Below, one piece after another: positions 9,608 to 22,305 of a stretch of 64,000 bases of DNA. The stretch comes from Takakia lepidozioides. Its lineage: Eukaryota > Streptophyta > Takakiopsida > Takakiales > Takakiaceae. How positions within the stretch are numbered: the stretch's first letter is position 1; the number at the start of each line of letters is the position of its first letter. Under the pieces are notes generated by a model, which saw only the letters and a list, made by a program, of their open reading frames with translations, did not search any database and had not been told where the DNA came from. The stretch covers positions 20,338,001 to 20,402,000 of the forward strand of contig CM060733.1 of assembly GCA_030704615.1 (NCBI GenBank), read 5' to 3'. A program made the translations under genes and the position numbers.

Positions 9608-12600
9608 ATGGTGTCTGGCAGTGGAAAGGGGAATGGTGGTATGGAGATTTGCGATACCGACAAAGTCAAAGATGGGGGCTACCGTCTCAGAGCCCTTTCT
9701 GCTCCAATGTTCCATGCCAGGACGGTGATGCAATGTCAGCAGTTAACGTTGACTCCAGGCACATTCTACACGTTCGGTCGCTCCAAGAGCAGCTGCGATA
9801 TTGTGTTCCAGGACACAAGGGTTAGCAGGCAACATTGTCAAGTCTTTTTACATCCCGTCAGCCACCATCTATACCTCATCGATGGTGCTCCTTCAGAAAT
9901 TCGTTCCAATTCTGCAGCTAAATCTTCGAAAATCTTCGAGAATTCTGAGGGCGTTCCTGGAACAGAGGAGCAAATGTGCGTGAAATCACCTTCCAAGCTA
10001 ATTGCATCAGAGCATGTAAAGCCTTCTCTCAACGGAATTTTTGTGAATGGTCGACGAATTAATCTTGGAGCGTGTGACAGGTTATCTGCTGGTGACGAAG
10101 TTTCTCTGGTTGCCTGCACGAAGGGTACCCAATCTGTGGACCCTGGTTTTGGTCCAGCTGTCGGGTTCGTTGTCCAGGCATTGCCTCAACAAGAGAGATA
10201 CTCCACCCGGAATCAGTTGTCTCCCGCAAATTGTCTAGGTGGGGGAATTCAGAAAAAATTGCATTTAAAAGGAGCTTGCTTGAAAGGGGAAAATCAGGCT
10301 TGTTTGCAATCATTAAAGTTTCGAGCTATCAATGAGACACAAGAAGTGCCGACTTGTCATTACTATGGATCCGGCAAGAAGCTTGATTTTACAGAGAATT
10401 CTTTGGAGGAGGCCAAGTGTGAGCAAGCCGGCCTTTCGAACGGTGCTAGGTTGTTAGAAGAGCGTATAACTTGGGAAAGGCATGGCAAGAACTCAAACCA
10501 CGGCTTTCAAACCCACCAGGTGCATAATTCTGTCAGTATGAGTGGAGGTCGAAAAGGAGGCTTTGAAGATACCATGGTGATGGTCTCTAGCGCAAGCAGA
10601 GGGAGGGGGGCTGTGATTGAGAGCAAGAAAAGGAATGTGGAGGCAGGCGAATTGTGTAGTGCAAATCACCTTGACACTGGTACAGAGCCGCAGAGCCGAA
10701 GTGGCAGAAATGGCAGAGATAGTCAGGTTGGTTTAGGCATGCCTGACAAGTTTGTGCATGACGACACATCAACCCATGCTTCAGTACCAAGCTTAAGTAG
10801 ATCAGCCAATGGGATGGGCCAGAAGCGACTGTTTGAGGAGACCTGGACCTTGGACGAAGAGGAATTGCAGGTTGAGGCTCCACAGCATAATGGTGCGAGG
10901 AGCAACAGTCATTTCAGTAGGAGTGTCGGGCTTGCCTCAAATCCTCCCCATGAGGTGGAGGCAAATGGTGATACCATAGCCACTACAGTCTGCACTATTT
11001 CCTCACCGTCCATCTCTGCTGTTTCTAGTTCATACGCCACAAAATCAAGTGAAAGAGCAAATGCTATGACCAACTGTGGTGTTTTCTCCCTGGATGATCC
11101 AAATGTCAAGCTCGTGGAAATGAGCACTAAAAACAGAATTGCATCTGTCAGAGGTATGGCTAAGCAGGACACAACCAGTGATGGAAAACTCTGGGGAGGT
11201 TGTGGCATTGAGAGGTGTGACCAAGACAATTCTGAGTATGCCCTTGAACAATATCCAAGAAAAGAGCATGTCCGCTCAAGTACTGAAATTATGCAGCTCA
11301 TGAGCAGGAAAATCTGGAGAAAGAGCTCAGACATTGCAATGGCAAGCTTGCAAAGGGAAGGGACAATTAATAAGAGTCATGCGGGAGGTGATGCACTCAT
11401 GCAAAAGGCGTTGAAAGTGGGAGGGGAACCTGCTGATGTCGCATCCATTTTAAATTTCGGTGGTGAAGAGGTAATGAATATGGTTACTGTTGGAAATGAA
11501 TATTCAAAAGTACCTTCCACTGATACACAGCTTGGCACAAGTTCTGGGAGTTCCATTGTAAAAGGTATGAACTGGAAAGAGCAGGCCACAAGCTTGACTG
11601 GCAATATGGAATGTTCCATTCAGAAGGATACTGGAATTTTGTTGGGGGTGAGCTGTCTACAGGGCAGTGATAATGTGACCCTGAAAACTCTTGAGGAGTT
11701 TGGTGTACACACCATGGAGCAACAAATGGAAGAAGCTATAAATGACAGTCTCAAGTTGCTGGGAGAGGGGCCAGTTTTCAGGCAAGTAACTGCTGATGCA
11801 ACGGATAAGGTGGCTGAAATCCCAGAGGTTACTGGCCCGTTAGTCATGATGGAAGCTTTGCAAGGGCTTGAGGAGAGGGAAATGGAATCAGAGCCCTTGG
11901 TTGTGGAGAGCACTGCAAAGCCTGGGAAGGAAAATGGGGGGTTTAAAATAAGGTGCCTTAGTGGGCAGGGCCCAGGTGTGGACGGGTTCTGTTTGAATCG
12001 CTTGGAAGGAATGGATTCCAGTACTGAAGACTATGATACTAATGTATCACTTCAGGAGCTTCTAGCCCCTATGGATGATCTTGTAGCTATCTTTGCTGCA
12101 ACCTTCACGAGCGACATACTGTGGTGAGGTTCCTCTGATTTCTATCCTTTGATAATTTAGTGGATTGCCAGGATGTTCTTCTCACCCTGCATGTGGGAGC
12201 CTCAATATTAGGTTTGTAGATGTCAGCTAATGTTACAGATTGAAATTTTGGTGGGGGCTTTCCTTTTCCTGAAGTTGGAGCCTCTTCCCAAAGGTCAACA
12301 CTATCCAAATTTTGTTGTTTCATTATCTCCATCTCTTCAGGCAGAGGAGTAATGCTTCCCCATTTCACAGCTTGTTGAGAACAAGAGAGGAGTTTGGTTT
12401 GTCTAACTTCCTGTGGTAGAGATGCAGGTTTCTAAGTTCCAACAGCATATCACCTGACCTACCAGTAACAGTGGCATGCCACGACTATGAACGCTGTTGG
12501 AGTACGTCAACATGTGACCGCTCAGCATCTCCGTATATGGAATGGCCCAACGTCACTGTTGTGTGAGTATCCTCAATGCCATGCCGTACATCTCTGGAAG

Positions 12601-15600
12601 TTTGCAGGTAGTAGGTAGCATGGACGTCACACTGACAGCTGCTTGAGATTGTCGCAATTGTGCAGGTACCCCCCTTTTCCTGACATCTGCGCATTTGGAA
12701 CCAAAAAGGAAGGCAAAAGACGTGGAATTGGCTGCCACCACCCAAAATTCTTTCTTTTGCAGCGACAAGACAGAATGCGTGTTGTAATATGCTCTGCTAA
12801 TCTCACTGAACGCCAGGTGTGTTGCATTATTTAGCTCTTTCAAGATTGTCAGCCTTCAAGGAAGAGACTTTCAAAATTTTGGTTGATGGTTGCTTGAGGT
12901 GGAATACTCCTCTGGTTGTGTTGTTATCTGAATGATTACCTTGGTAGAGTCTCGTCAATAGAACCATCACTCCGTGGATCTGCAGACAGCTCTATCTTGA
13001 CATAGTTTGCGACTATGAACCTTGATATGACACTGCTTTCAAAGTCAATGCTCACCTATTTTGTGCAGTGGTTACATGTGACCAACACTGTCTGGTGGAA
13101 GGATTTCCCACGGCGAGGGACACCAGATTACAAAACTTTGTTCCAATCCACAAGAGTATCTGAGGCAGGCACAACCTCAGGCAACATAATGGACGATTTT
13201 GGGGCACAGCTTGCTCACCTCCTTTCATCTCTTCTTATTGATGTACCAACCACAGCTCAGTGGGTGGTGGATGTGGCTCACTATGACTTCTCAAGTGCTG
13301 ATGCTTCAATGATTGTTTCCATCCCAGGGCTACATGGGAGCCCTTACCCAGCCTTTCCCAACTGGGTAATGGATGGACTGAAAAACGTAAGCCACTTATC
13401 CTGCTGAAAATGTACAAATCACATATTATTACAGTTCTCAGGATGGATGTGTACCAGTATCATGGTTAATTGAGGTTTGCAACTTTCCAGACGAGAAATT
13501 TAACTGTCTGCTTGTGTGTAAGACAGGTGTTGAATGGATGTTAAAAGATCATTCATTGTATATTATATATGACCAAGCATCCCCTAGTTAATGGTTTCCA
13601 TGGAGAAGTTTCGAATGTAGAAGGTGCTTATATTTGGGAGGTTGTTTGCTAACAGCAAGAGAGAGGAAATGGAGAAGTGGGCCACATGCACACATAGATA
13701 AGAGAGTACACTTACAGGCGTAGAGTTAGGCAGCTTGGATTAAGGTACATTGGGAATTTTTTTCATGCAGGGCTCAAAGGCTTGTTTGGGAAATGATGAC
13801 ATGCTCCCAACAGATTATCTGGGCGTAGTAGGGACCACGGTGGTGGGTGTAAGTTATCGCTTCAGTGCTGCAGCTGATCCACAGGGTTCAAGGGTGCGTG
13901 CTCTTGCAATACTCTTGAGTAAGATTGGTACAGACGAGGACGGGATGATAACGGTGATCCTTAAGCGAGCCAAGAATGTGCCTGCAGATAGTAATGCAGT
14001 CAGTGTTTTTGTTGGAGGGGGAGTTACGGAAGTGGTTGCAGACTTGTTCCTTCAGGGAGGTCAGTTTCACATTGGATAAAAAAATTACCCTCCTTCCATA
14101 ATATGAGGCACAGAGCCTTTAAGTTTAAACTTCTAAAAGCATCGTTTGGTTTTCAGCAGTGAGTTCTCCTTATGTCAAGTGAGGACATCAATCATTGAAA
14201 TCTAGAGCAGATTGTCCTGCTAAGATGTAATCTGTTCTCAATCCTGTAAGCTTCAATCATTTTTGCCTACTGATTCAGTTTCAAGCTTTCCAACTCAGAC
14301 TTTTCATTTCTGCTAGCTTGTGCAGTTGAATCTACTCTGGCATGCATGCCAGTTTGGATAGGTTGAACCCTAAGTAGCTCTGAACAGTCTAGGTACACTT
14401 CTTCAACACTTGATGTCACTGTTAGGACCATCGGTCATTCGCAATGATGCTCTGCTTGTTGTTGCTCAGTATTCCAGGTGGAGAGTAACTTTTCCTTTTG
14501 CTTGATTTCAGATCCGAGGACAACAGATAGCAGGTCACTCCCATCCTCTCAGAATGAGAATGTACAGTTGGGCTTTCTGCCAAGGAGTACAGCTAAATGG
14601 GTTGCACCCCTGTGTGATGAAGGGATTTGCACATTTATGGCTCGAATCTGGCCCAAGGAGGCCCTGGCTGCTGCCTCTTGCTTGGCTGAATGCAGTGTGC
14701 AGCTTGTTTTGTATGTCTTTGAGGTAGTCATTTTTATTCCCAATTTCCCTGGGCTTCCTGTGTATATTAAAATAATACTCCCTTTCCCACAGTTCCCCCA
14801 TACCACAGCTGATCTGTTTAGAAGTGGCATGCCACTTTGATGGACAATGTGGCATGCATAATGTTGAGGAGACACTTCCAGATTAGATGACATCTAATTC
14901 CATCATCCATCTCTCTCCTGTATGAATCAGGCCTGTGCCGCTCTTGGAACTTAAGAGGCATTGCTTTTGCAGGCCGTTTCTGAGCTTTGAATATTGTTCC
15001 ACTGACAGGGGCCTCGGTTTTGTGAGCTTTTGGCAGCTCCTGTTTCAGAACATGCAACAGCTATCAGTAGTCTTTTGAGTGCCCTGCAGTGTCCTCTTGG
15101 TCTTCAACGTCTTCAGCAGGTGAACCTCACTCTGGCTAGATGGAATAAAGAGGAGAGATGGGTTGGGAGGGCTGTAGAGTCATAGACACTCAGATACAAG
15201 GATGCAGTGTTTTTTTTCCGTTCATTTTCCAAATTTGCCTCAGGGGCCACATGTGAATTCTCCCCAGCGCCCATGTGGCAAGAATACCAAGGTGACAGGA
15301 TTAGAGAAGTGGCTATAACAGGTGGCACGTTTTAACGGATCCACGGTAGTAAAATCAGGCTCCTGATGTTCAACTACTGGCGCTTTCTGCCGAATTTTGC
15401 AGATTTAACCTGCCATAATTCCTTTGTACAAGTAGCTGACCCATTTCCCAGGTCGAAATCTGGCGATTTTTCGCCAGAAGAAAAAAGACTGCAGGGATGG
15501 AACTTGTGAGGGAGGGTCGCCACTATTAAGCTTCAAAAAGCGATAGCATGAGGTCAACCATTGGCCTACACCAGATACTATGTGCAGGGTATTGACAGAC

Positions 15601-18527
15601 CAGCAGTTAGTGCAAGGATGTGGCTACCTTGCTCAAGTTATTCCATTCACTCAGCCAGTTCAGCACTGTCTTTGACTGAATTTTTTGCACGAGCTGTACT
15701 TCACATTTAGCTTGGGTGAAACAGGTCCTCAACCACTACAATTGGCCAAATTCTGCAGAGACAGATTTCTATTTTGGTACGTGCTAACCATACATCCTGC
15801 TTTGCGGGTTCCTCATCTCAGAAAAGAGAGGACCCAAGGAAAAAGTTTGAGGGGGGCAGAAGGAAGAAAGATATGCTGATTAGTGCAAGGACTGCTGGAG
15901 AACAGTAACCATACACCTGACTCAGATTGAGTAATTTACTAAGTGCTTGCAGTCACTTAACCCTGCTTCTTTCATTGTGGTGCATAGGCTCATCATCAAT
16001 AGGGACATCTCTGGATGCTCCATTTCTGGCGGCATTCTCTGCAGCCGCGGGACGTAGAGCAATTTCTTCCTCGGTCTCAGAGGATTCAGACCCTGAGGTA
16101 TTTTAGTGATTTCTACCCTTCTATTTCTGCTGTCAGATCAATTGGCCCTATTTGCATGTACACTGTGGTGTCATACTAATTCTTCAGATTCCAGTTTGAG
16201 AGCAACCTGGATGTCAACTTAAGAAAAACGCTGCTGTAACTGCAACAGCTTGTTTATTACAAGGATAGTACAATTTGATTGAGACAAGACTTATACTAGG
16301 TTACAATGTAACCGTAACTCTCGCATGTATCGCCAATTTTGAGCATAATTTCGAGGCAGTGGAGAGCTGTGGCAGATCCACTGTCTGGAGCTAATGAAAT
16401 CAGTGGGGATCTGTATTATCAAGTCACAGAAATGAAAGCTGATGTTCATGGATCAATGCTGAGTGACCTCGATAAGGTTAAGACCATTCACAGTAGTGAT
16501 TGGTATTTGTGCCCCACCATTTGACCAGGAGGCCCTGAATTTACATTAATTAAAGACACGGGCCTTTTGGCTGTGCAACAGCTGTATGCTCTGTAAATTG
16601 GAGAATTCTTCTTCTTCCGTATTCTATTACCTTCAAAGACAAGTCCGGAGTTTACCCAATGGATGAATACATTCGTGTATGTGCCTTCAAAATGACACGT
16701 GTAGTGATGCAGTCGTATAACCCTGCACTTACATAGATATACCTGGATGCAGTGGGGTTGCTGGACAGCAGAACACGAAGCTGAAGATCCATCCATTGGG
16801 ATAGTGTTCCCTAGCATTGAAAGAGTGCGATCTAGCAAAGGACCCCTATCTCACTATGGGCTTCTTTGTTTTTCTGAGGTTCATACAGTAACTCTCATGT
16901 AGTTCACAGTGCATATGCTGAGCTTATCAATATACGATAGAAATAATGTGGAACAATACAAAACTAAGATGGTGTCTTCTATGATGTAGTATGCAAAATA
17001 AATTGGTGGTATTACGTGTACATTACCATTACTTATGTGACACAGTGGTCATGCCATTTTCCTGTTTGTGGGGAAGTCTCTTTGTGGAGTTCATACCTCA
17101 GGAATTTTCTTAAGAGTAGGGTGGTAGTGTGATTGCACTTACTGAGCTCTTAACAGATATAAGATGATCATATTCATCACTATATTTTGTAAATGACCTC
17201 AAAGATCTAGGAAACATTTGGAACTCTGAAATGTACGACAACCTTGTAACTTGGGTCTTTTGTCCCACACAATTATGGCAGCGTACATGGGAGCGACTGA
17301 AACCTGCCAGGTTACTACACGATGCTGTGCCCTCTCCTGCTATGCGAGAAGGCGTTCCAATGCATGTAAAGGTATATGGGAATCACAAGCATACATAGTT
17401 TAATTATGAACCTCTTTCAAGTTTCTTTTCTCTTCCCCAATTTTTGGACTTCAATGTTGAGTTTAGTCCTACGTGTTTTAGTTTCTGCAACCATGATAAT
17501 CCCAATAAGATTGACATACCTCAGGTATGAAGATTTGTGGTAACTGTGGACATGAAATTTTACAATCAGCAAGATGAGTCACTGTCATGTGCAGTGGTAT
17601 TGTCGTGGATTGTAGTTCCTACAGTCTCCTGATCATGGCCATCTGAGCTTTCCTTCCCTCCCAAGACAAGACTCTTAGAGGTGTGGAATCTGGTAGGATT
17701 TTAATCTAAGTCTATGTAAGTTTATGCCATTACTGCTCGTTTGTTACTTCAAATCTGCTTTGCTCACATGATCCCTGTCAACTGACCACTCATGATTGCT
17801 TTACCAGGTAGCGATGCGTCGTTTCCAGTATCGCCCGAATGGAACCCCCTTTGGCTGGGTATATTGCGGGTCTCACAATTTCAGCCCTGCAGCATGGGGT
17901 CGTCCTCTTTCCAAGGTTCCAGCAAGTGCCATCAATGTGATGGAGCCAGCCATCCATATCTACAATTATGAGCTTGGTCTCATCTTCATGGAACCCCCTC
18001 CTGCTGATTTTGATTCTTTACCTTCAGATGAGACAAGTGGTGGGACACAAACTGCAACTGCAATAGAACAGGAGCCAGGGTCCGAGGTCATAGGGGAAGT
18101 TGTTGAAAAAGTACAGAAGCCTGAGGAAGGCCTAACTTCAAACACGGGCCTGCAAATCAGCAACACACATTTGGGGCACTTGCAGCAGCAATCAAGCCAG
18201 CCCATCCTGGAGGAACAGTTGCAAAGGAGAGGGCTGGACAGATTCAGATTACCCTTTGTTATGCCACCACCGAAGTATGGAGCTGCAGACCAGCCCGCAA
18301 CAGGAAGAGCCATGTACAGAGTCTTTCTGGAGTTACAGCATCATTGCAACTCGCTTGAAGAAGCAGCAGGCATAGACGGAAGACTGGCAGCTGAGGAAGA
18401 GACAGCAGAATCAGGGGAATGTGAGGCTTCTGAGGAGGCTGAGATGGAGGCAACGGTGGGAGAGGCAGTGGCTCCCAAGATGGAGCAGCAGTATGTTGAA
18501 GCTTTATGGAGTCAAATAACTGACTAG
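9608..18527 (+). CDS. TDP1: FHA-domain tyrosyl-DNA phosphodiesterase (TDP1 family)
   Basis: Twelve exons join in frame to 1,609 residues: 9608-12123, 12428-12562, 12666-12816, 13069-13386, 13771-14059, 14512-14723, 15009-15119, 15725-15776, 15988-16097, 16753-16878, 17282-17371, 17808-18527. Residues about 43-190 form an FHA domain (FGRSKSSCDIVF, VSRQHCQVF, SLNGIFVNGRR). Residues about 190-820 are low-complexity, probably disordered, all in the large exon 1. The phosphodiesterase part has two HKD-type motifs: HPK at 909-911 with CSANL after it, and HVK ending exon 11 with GSHNFSPAAWG in exon 12. Between them lie NHYNWPNSAETDFYF-GSSSIG and GIVFPSIERVRSS, typical of TDP1. The family hydrolyses the 3'-phosphotyrosyl bond left by trapped topoisomerase I in the nucleus; an FHA domain would bind phosphothreonine partners. 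Plant TDP1-like proteins with FHA domains are known; this one is unusually long because of exon 1. Confidence 0.9.
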
Positions 18528-19167
18528 GTAATTGCCTTTTTGCAGACAAGGCCTTCCAACACATGACTGTGAAACAGATCGCATGGGACACTTCAACCAT
18601 TTATTGTTCACTTTACATCACAAACAATTAAACAGCCCACGATTTTGGCTCACCCCAGATAGGTTTCTCAGCGTTGACCAGTAATCAGAAATTCCCTCAA
18701 CCGTATTGCCTATGAAGTGTCAGCAATAATCACGAGGTATTGACTCTCTGATTTCTGGACTCTTCTCTGGACCACATGCGAACTTATGTCAGATTGGGGT
18801 GTTTTAAGAGTAGCCTGAAAGAAGTCAGTACAGAGAGGAAATTAGCCATGCTGGATAGGATTAGGGGCACTGTACTAGGTTTAATTCATTTCAAGACGAG
18901 TGAGATCTTGCATTGAGTACTGTGTAACATGTCCAGTTTAGGAAATGTGAAGGTTGTAGGCTACACCAATTTCAGAAACAAATTTGGTCCTTCGAACAAA
19001 TGTGAGGTTTGCAGACCACTCTCTATCCCTATCTTCCTGAATGTCTCTTTCTAGAGCTCATATAGTTGTCCGAATCCCGAATTCCTTTTGCATGTCCAAG
19101 ATTTCCACGGCTTTGTTGAGCGACGAGCCTTCTAGGTGTAGTTGCCCAATAGACCATTTCTCGTGTC
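18528..19167. other. Intergenic between convergent genes
   Basis: About 640 bp between the stop of the TDP1-family gene and the stop of the minus-strand unknown gene. It should hold both 3' untranslated regions. I see no gene, repeat or RNA in it. Confidence 0.5.
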
Positions 19168-19653
19168 TCATATTTCCACATATCCACGTGCAGAATCACG
19201 GATCACGGCACGCACTGAGGCCACGTCCTTGAGATCCAGATGGCGAAAGTAGTCCTGGTCGATCACAGAGCTGTCATCACTCTTGCGCAGCCCCTTCCAA
19301 AGTTTCCACTGAGTATTGGATCGCGGATCATAGCTCCCTGCCATGTACATTCGTCCTTGCCTCAACCTCTTCTGCACCCACTGCCCCAAGAGGGATGTTT
19401 TCTGGACGTTGTTGAACACCTTGAATTCCAACAAGTCACAAACATACTTGATTCTGCTTTCCTCCACCACTTGAGCGTCTCGGCGAGGTGCTCGGGGAAG
19501 AAGATCTGGTGGGTAGTATGGATTCGGATTCGAATGCACTTCAATCTCCATCACCCTGCCAAGCAATTTGCTCCTGCATTCTCCCAAAGCTTGCAGCTTG
19601 AAGAAGCTGCAACCGTCAAACGAGACAAGTGAGCGGGCAACGATCGCATTCAT
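19168..19653 (-). CDS. Hypothetical protein, 161 aa
   Basis: A single open frame on the minus strand, without an obvious intron. I do not recognise the family. The protein has mixed charge, no clear transmembrane helix, and looks like real protein rather than a shadow: central part with SRIKYVCDLLEFKVFNNVQK and QWVQKRLRQGRMYMAGSYDP, and C-terminal DYFRHLDLKDVASVRAVIRD. The N-terminus (MNAIVARSLVSFDGCSFFKL) could be an organelle-targeting sequence but is not decisive. It starts only about 140 bp from the RPL3 start on the other strand, so the two genes probably share a divergent promoter. Function unknown; an mRNA or homologues are required to prove it. Confidence 0.6.
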   Translation of the reverse strand: MNAIVARSLVSFDGCSFFKLQALGECRSKLLGRVMEIEVHSNPNPYYPPDLLPRAPRRDAQVVEESRIKYVCDLLEFKVFNNVQKTSLLGQWVQKRLRQGRMYMAGSYDPRSNTQWKLWKGLRKSDDSSVIDQDYFRHLDLKDVASVRAVIRDSARGYVEI

Positions 19654-19793
19654 CCTATACTATGGATGAATGTGGTGATGGAGGATGAAGTCTGTGGGGG
19701 TGGGGGAAGGGTTTTAGGGCAAGTGCTTGGGGAAGCTCTTTCTTTTCCTCGGGCCGCCATAGCCGAGGTGCAGGAGCTGCGAGGGGGAGCAGC
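19654..19793. promoter_or_regulatory. Compact divergent promoter, RPL3 / unknown gene
   Basis: Only 140 bp separate the start codons of the minus-strand unknown gene and RPL3. The stretch contains GGGTTTTAGGG at 19709-19719, close to but not identical with the telo-box (AAACCCTAA on the other strand) that is common at plant ribosomal-protein promoters, and a GGGCC core near 19751. These are weak matches; the shared-promoter reading rests on distance and orientation. Confidence 0.4.
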
Positions 19794-22305
19794 ATGAGTC
19801 ACAGGAAGTTCGAGCATCCCAGGCACGGATCGCTGGGGTTCCTGCCGCGCAAGCGTGCCCGTCGTCATAGAGGAAAAGGTGTTTTTTTTTTTCCAACCTT
19901 CTGTGGCCGGTTGGCTTGCTGTTTGGTGCGCTTTCTTTTTGGTCAGCTGAGTATCCCAGGAATGCTACATTGAGTTCGGTTTCTCGCTTTTTCTGTGTAG
20001 TCTTTCTGCTCCGAGTGAGGTGGGTGATTTCCGTGTGTTGTGGTGAATGGTTGCTTGCCCGGTGTTAGTGGGTATTTCTCTTGGGCTTGAATGTAGTCGT
20101 AGGAGGGTTCCAATGCGTATTTTTCATTCCTTTGGAGATGTCTGTTATGTCCTTCTTAGGGATTTATTTCCGAGCGCTTCCTCAGACTTTTGTCGTGTCT
20201 TAAGCCTCTTGCATGCAACCATGCCACTCAGTATCTGAAGTCAGTGTTTTCTGCTCGTACTGCTTTCACATTTTTAGGTTCTTAAGTGAGTACCAGGAAT
20301 GAGAGTTTCATTATGTTCTCTGGTCCAGCTGGAATTAGGGGTTGTCGAGTTATGAGCTGAGCACAGCGGTGCTGTTGTGCGAGTAGAACGACTGTGCGAG
20401 CTCTGATTTGTTCGTATACCTCAATTGTTTATAGTTATTGAAATGTGTTCTGTATTGGATGTAGTGAAATCCTTCCCAACGGATGATCCCAAGAAGCAAT
20501 GCAGTCTCACTGCCTTTTTGGGCTATAAGGCGGGCATGACTCACATTGTGAGAGAGGTGGAGAAGCCTGGCTCCAGTACGTTTTCGTATCTCTTGACATT
20601 TCCTGATTCCATTCTCTTTCTCTCTGAATAGGTTGTTGAGGTCTATCCCTTACGGAGAGATATATTTGCTTTGAATTCCCGCACATAGGATGGGAAAGTG
20701 TTCTTTCCCGTATCTTGAATGTGCAATGTATCTGATAGACGAATCCTCAGAGGCTCTTGCCAAGCTCTTGCCAAGCTCTTGCCAAGCTCTATCTTTCATT
20801 TGCCCCATAAGCTCTTTGAGCTTTCTGCGGACGTTACAGAGTTCCATGGATGGTATTGCTCCCTGCTCCATCTAAGTGTGACAATGTGATGTTTTCATGC
20901 CTATTCTTCTAGTGATGTTCTCTCTTTTAAACTCAGAATAATATCCGTCATGAGTCATATCACCAGTTAGTACATGCTTGACTCTGAGGTACTTCTTTGG
21001 CTACTACAGAGTTGCACAAAAAGGAGACATGCGAAGCTGTGACAATCATCGAGACACCACCAATGATTGTGGTTGGATTGGTGGGCTATGTAAAGACCCC
21101 TCGCGGCCTGCGCAGTCTCAACACCATCTGGGCTCAGCATATCAGCGATGAGCTCAAGAGGCGCTTCTATAAAAATTGGTACAAGAGTAAGAAGAAAGCC
21201 TTCTCAAAGTACACAAAAAAGTACGAAACTGATGATGGCAAGAAGGACCTTGAGTCAGATCTTGAGAGGATGAAGAAGTATGCCAGCGTTATTCGAGTGC
21301 TTGCCCATACTCAGGTCAGCATTTACTTCTCCAAGTTTGCGTGTGTACTTTCATGTGAAAGTTGTTTTCTTAATTCTGGTTTCGTTTTAGGCCCTGTTCT
21401 CATCTCATATCAGCGCAGCCACCCTATGCTCTGGCTACACATGCACTTGTGTCAGTATGTGTTGAAGCTGCAGCGAAGTGTTATATCTGTACTCTCTAAC
21501 TGGAACTGTTCTGGGTTTAGTTTTTGTAAGGCAATGAGTCGCACGGTGTTGCATCCTTTTTGGAATTTTATACTTACCCAATTTCCAATTTCTTAAGAAG
21601 GTTAACTCTTCAGTTGTGGACTTGTGCATCGTGTAGGTACGGAAGCTGAAGGGCATAAAACAAAAGAAGGCCCATTTAATGGAAGTTCAGGTGAATGGTG
21701 GCACTGTAGCAGACAAGGTGGACTATGGCTACAAGTTTTTTGAGAAGGCCATCCCTGTGGATGCTGTGTTCCAGAAGGATGAAATGATTGATGTGATTGG
21801 TGTGACAAGGGGGCATGGGTATGAGGGTGTGGTGACGAGGTGGGGTGTGACTCGTCTGCCTCGCAAAACTCACAGAGGTCTCCGGAAGGTGGCCTGTATT
21901 GGAGCCTGGCATCCAGCCCGTGTCTCGTACACTGTTGCTAGAGCAGGGCAAAATGGGTACCACCACCGCACAGAGATGAATAAGAAGGTCTACAAGATTG
22001 GCAAGGCGAGCCAGGAATCTTTCAAGGCAAGCACTGATTTTGATCGCACTGAGAAGGATATCACACCTATGGGTGGATTTGCCCATTACGGTATTGTGAA
22101 GGATGACTACATCATGCTGAAGGGTTGTGTTATGGGTCCCAAGAAGCGTGTGATCACTCTCCGACAATCATTGTGGAAGCAAACATCTCGGAGTGCCTTG
22201 GAGGATATCAAGTTGAAGTTCATTGACACATCTTCTAAATTTGGACATGGCCGTTTCCAAACCACTCAGGAGAAGGCCAAGGTTTTTGGAAGAGTTAAGG
22301 CTTGA
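19794..22305 (+). CDS. RPL3: 60S ribosomal protein L3 (uL3)
   Basis: Four exons join in frame to 389 residues, the normal length for plant cytosolic L3: 19794-19878, 20465-20575, 21010-21314, 21637-22305. Exon 1 encodes the diagnostic start [20 protein letters not shown]; exon 2 gives [20 protein letters not shown]; exon 3 [18 protein letters not shown] and [17 protein letters not shown]; exon 4 includes [20 protein letters not shown], the tryptophan finger region [19 protein letters not shown] and [20 protein letters not shown]. The protein is a core component of the large cytosolic ribosomal subunit near the peptidyl-transferase centre. All splice sites are GT-AG. No broken residue seen; this is an intact, presumably functional gene. 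Confidence 0.97.
20751..20791. repeat. 11-bp tandem repeat in RPL3 intron 2
   Basis: GCTCTTGCCAA is repeated three times and followed by a partial copy, within the second RPL3 intron. It lies immediately before the 33-bp word shared with the TDP1-family gene leader (20804-20836). Confidence 0.75.

Noticed and set aside
9376-9825. 149-codon open frame overlapping the TDP1 start
   Set aside because: Hydrophobic leader translation that runs out of frame into the FHA coding region; the ATG at 9608 fits the conserved frame.
10909-11334. Antisense open frame of 141 codons inside the TDP1 exon 1
   Set aside because: Shadow of a long coding exon; composition not protein-like and no family resemblance.
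15121-15186. Continuation of TDP1 exon 7 past the GTGAAC donor
   Set aside because: The read-through (VNLTLARWNKEERWVGRAVES) hits a stop, and the exon at 15725-15776 supplies the conserved family segment in frame.
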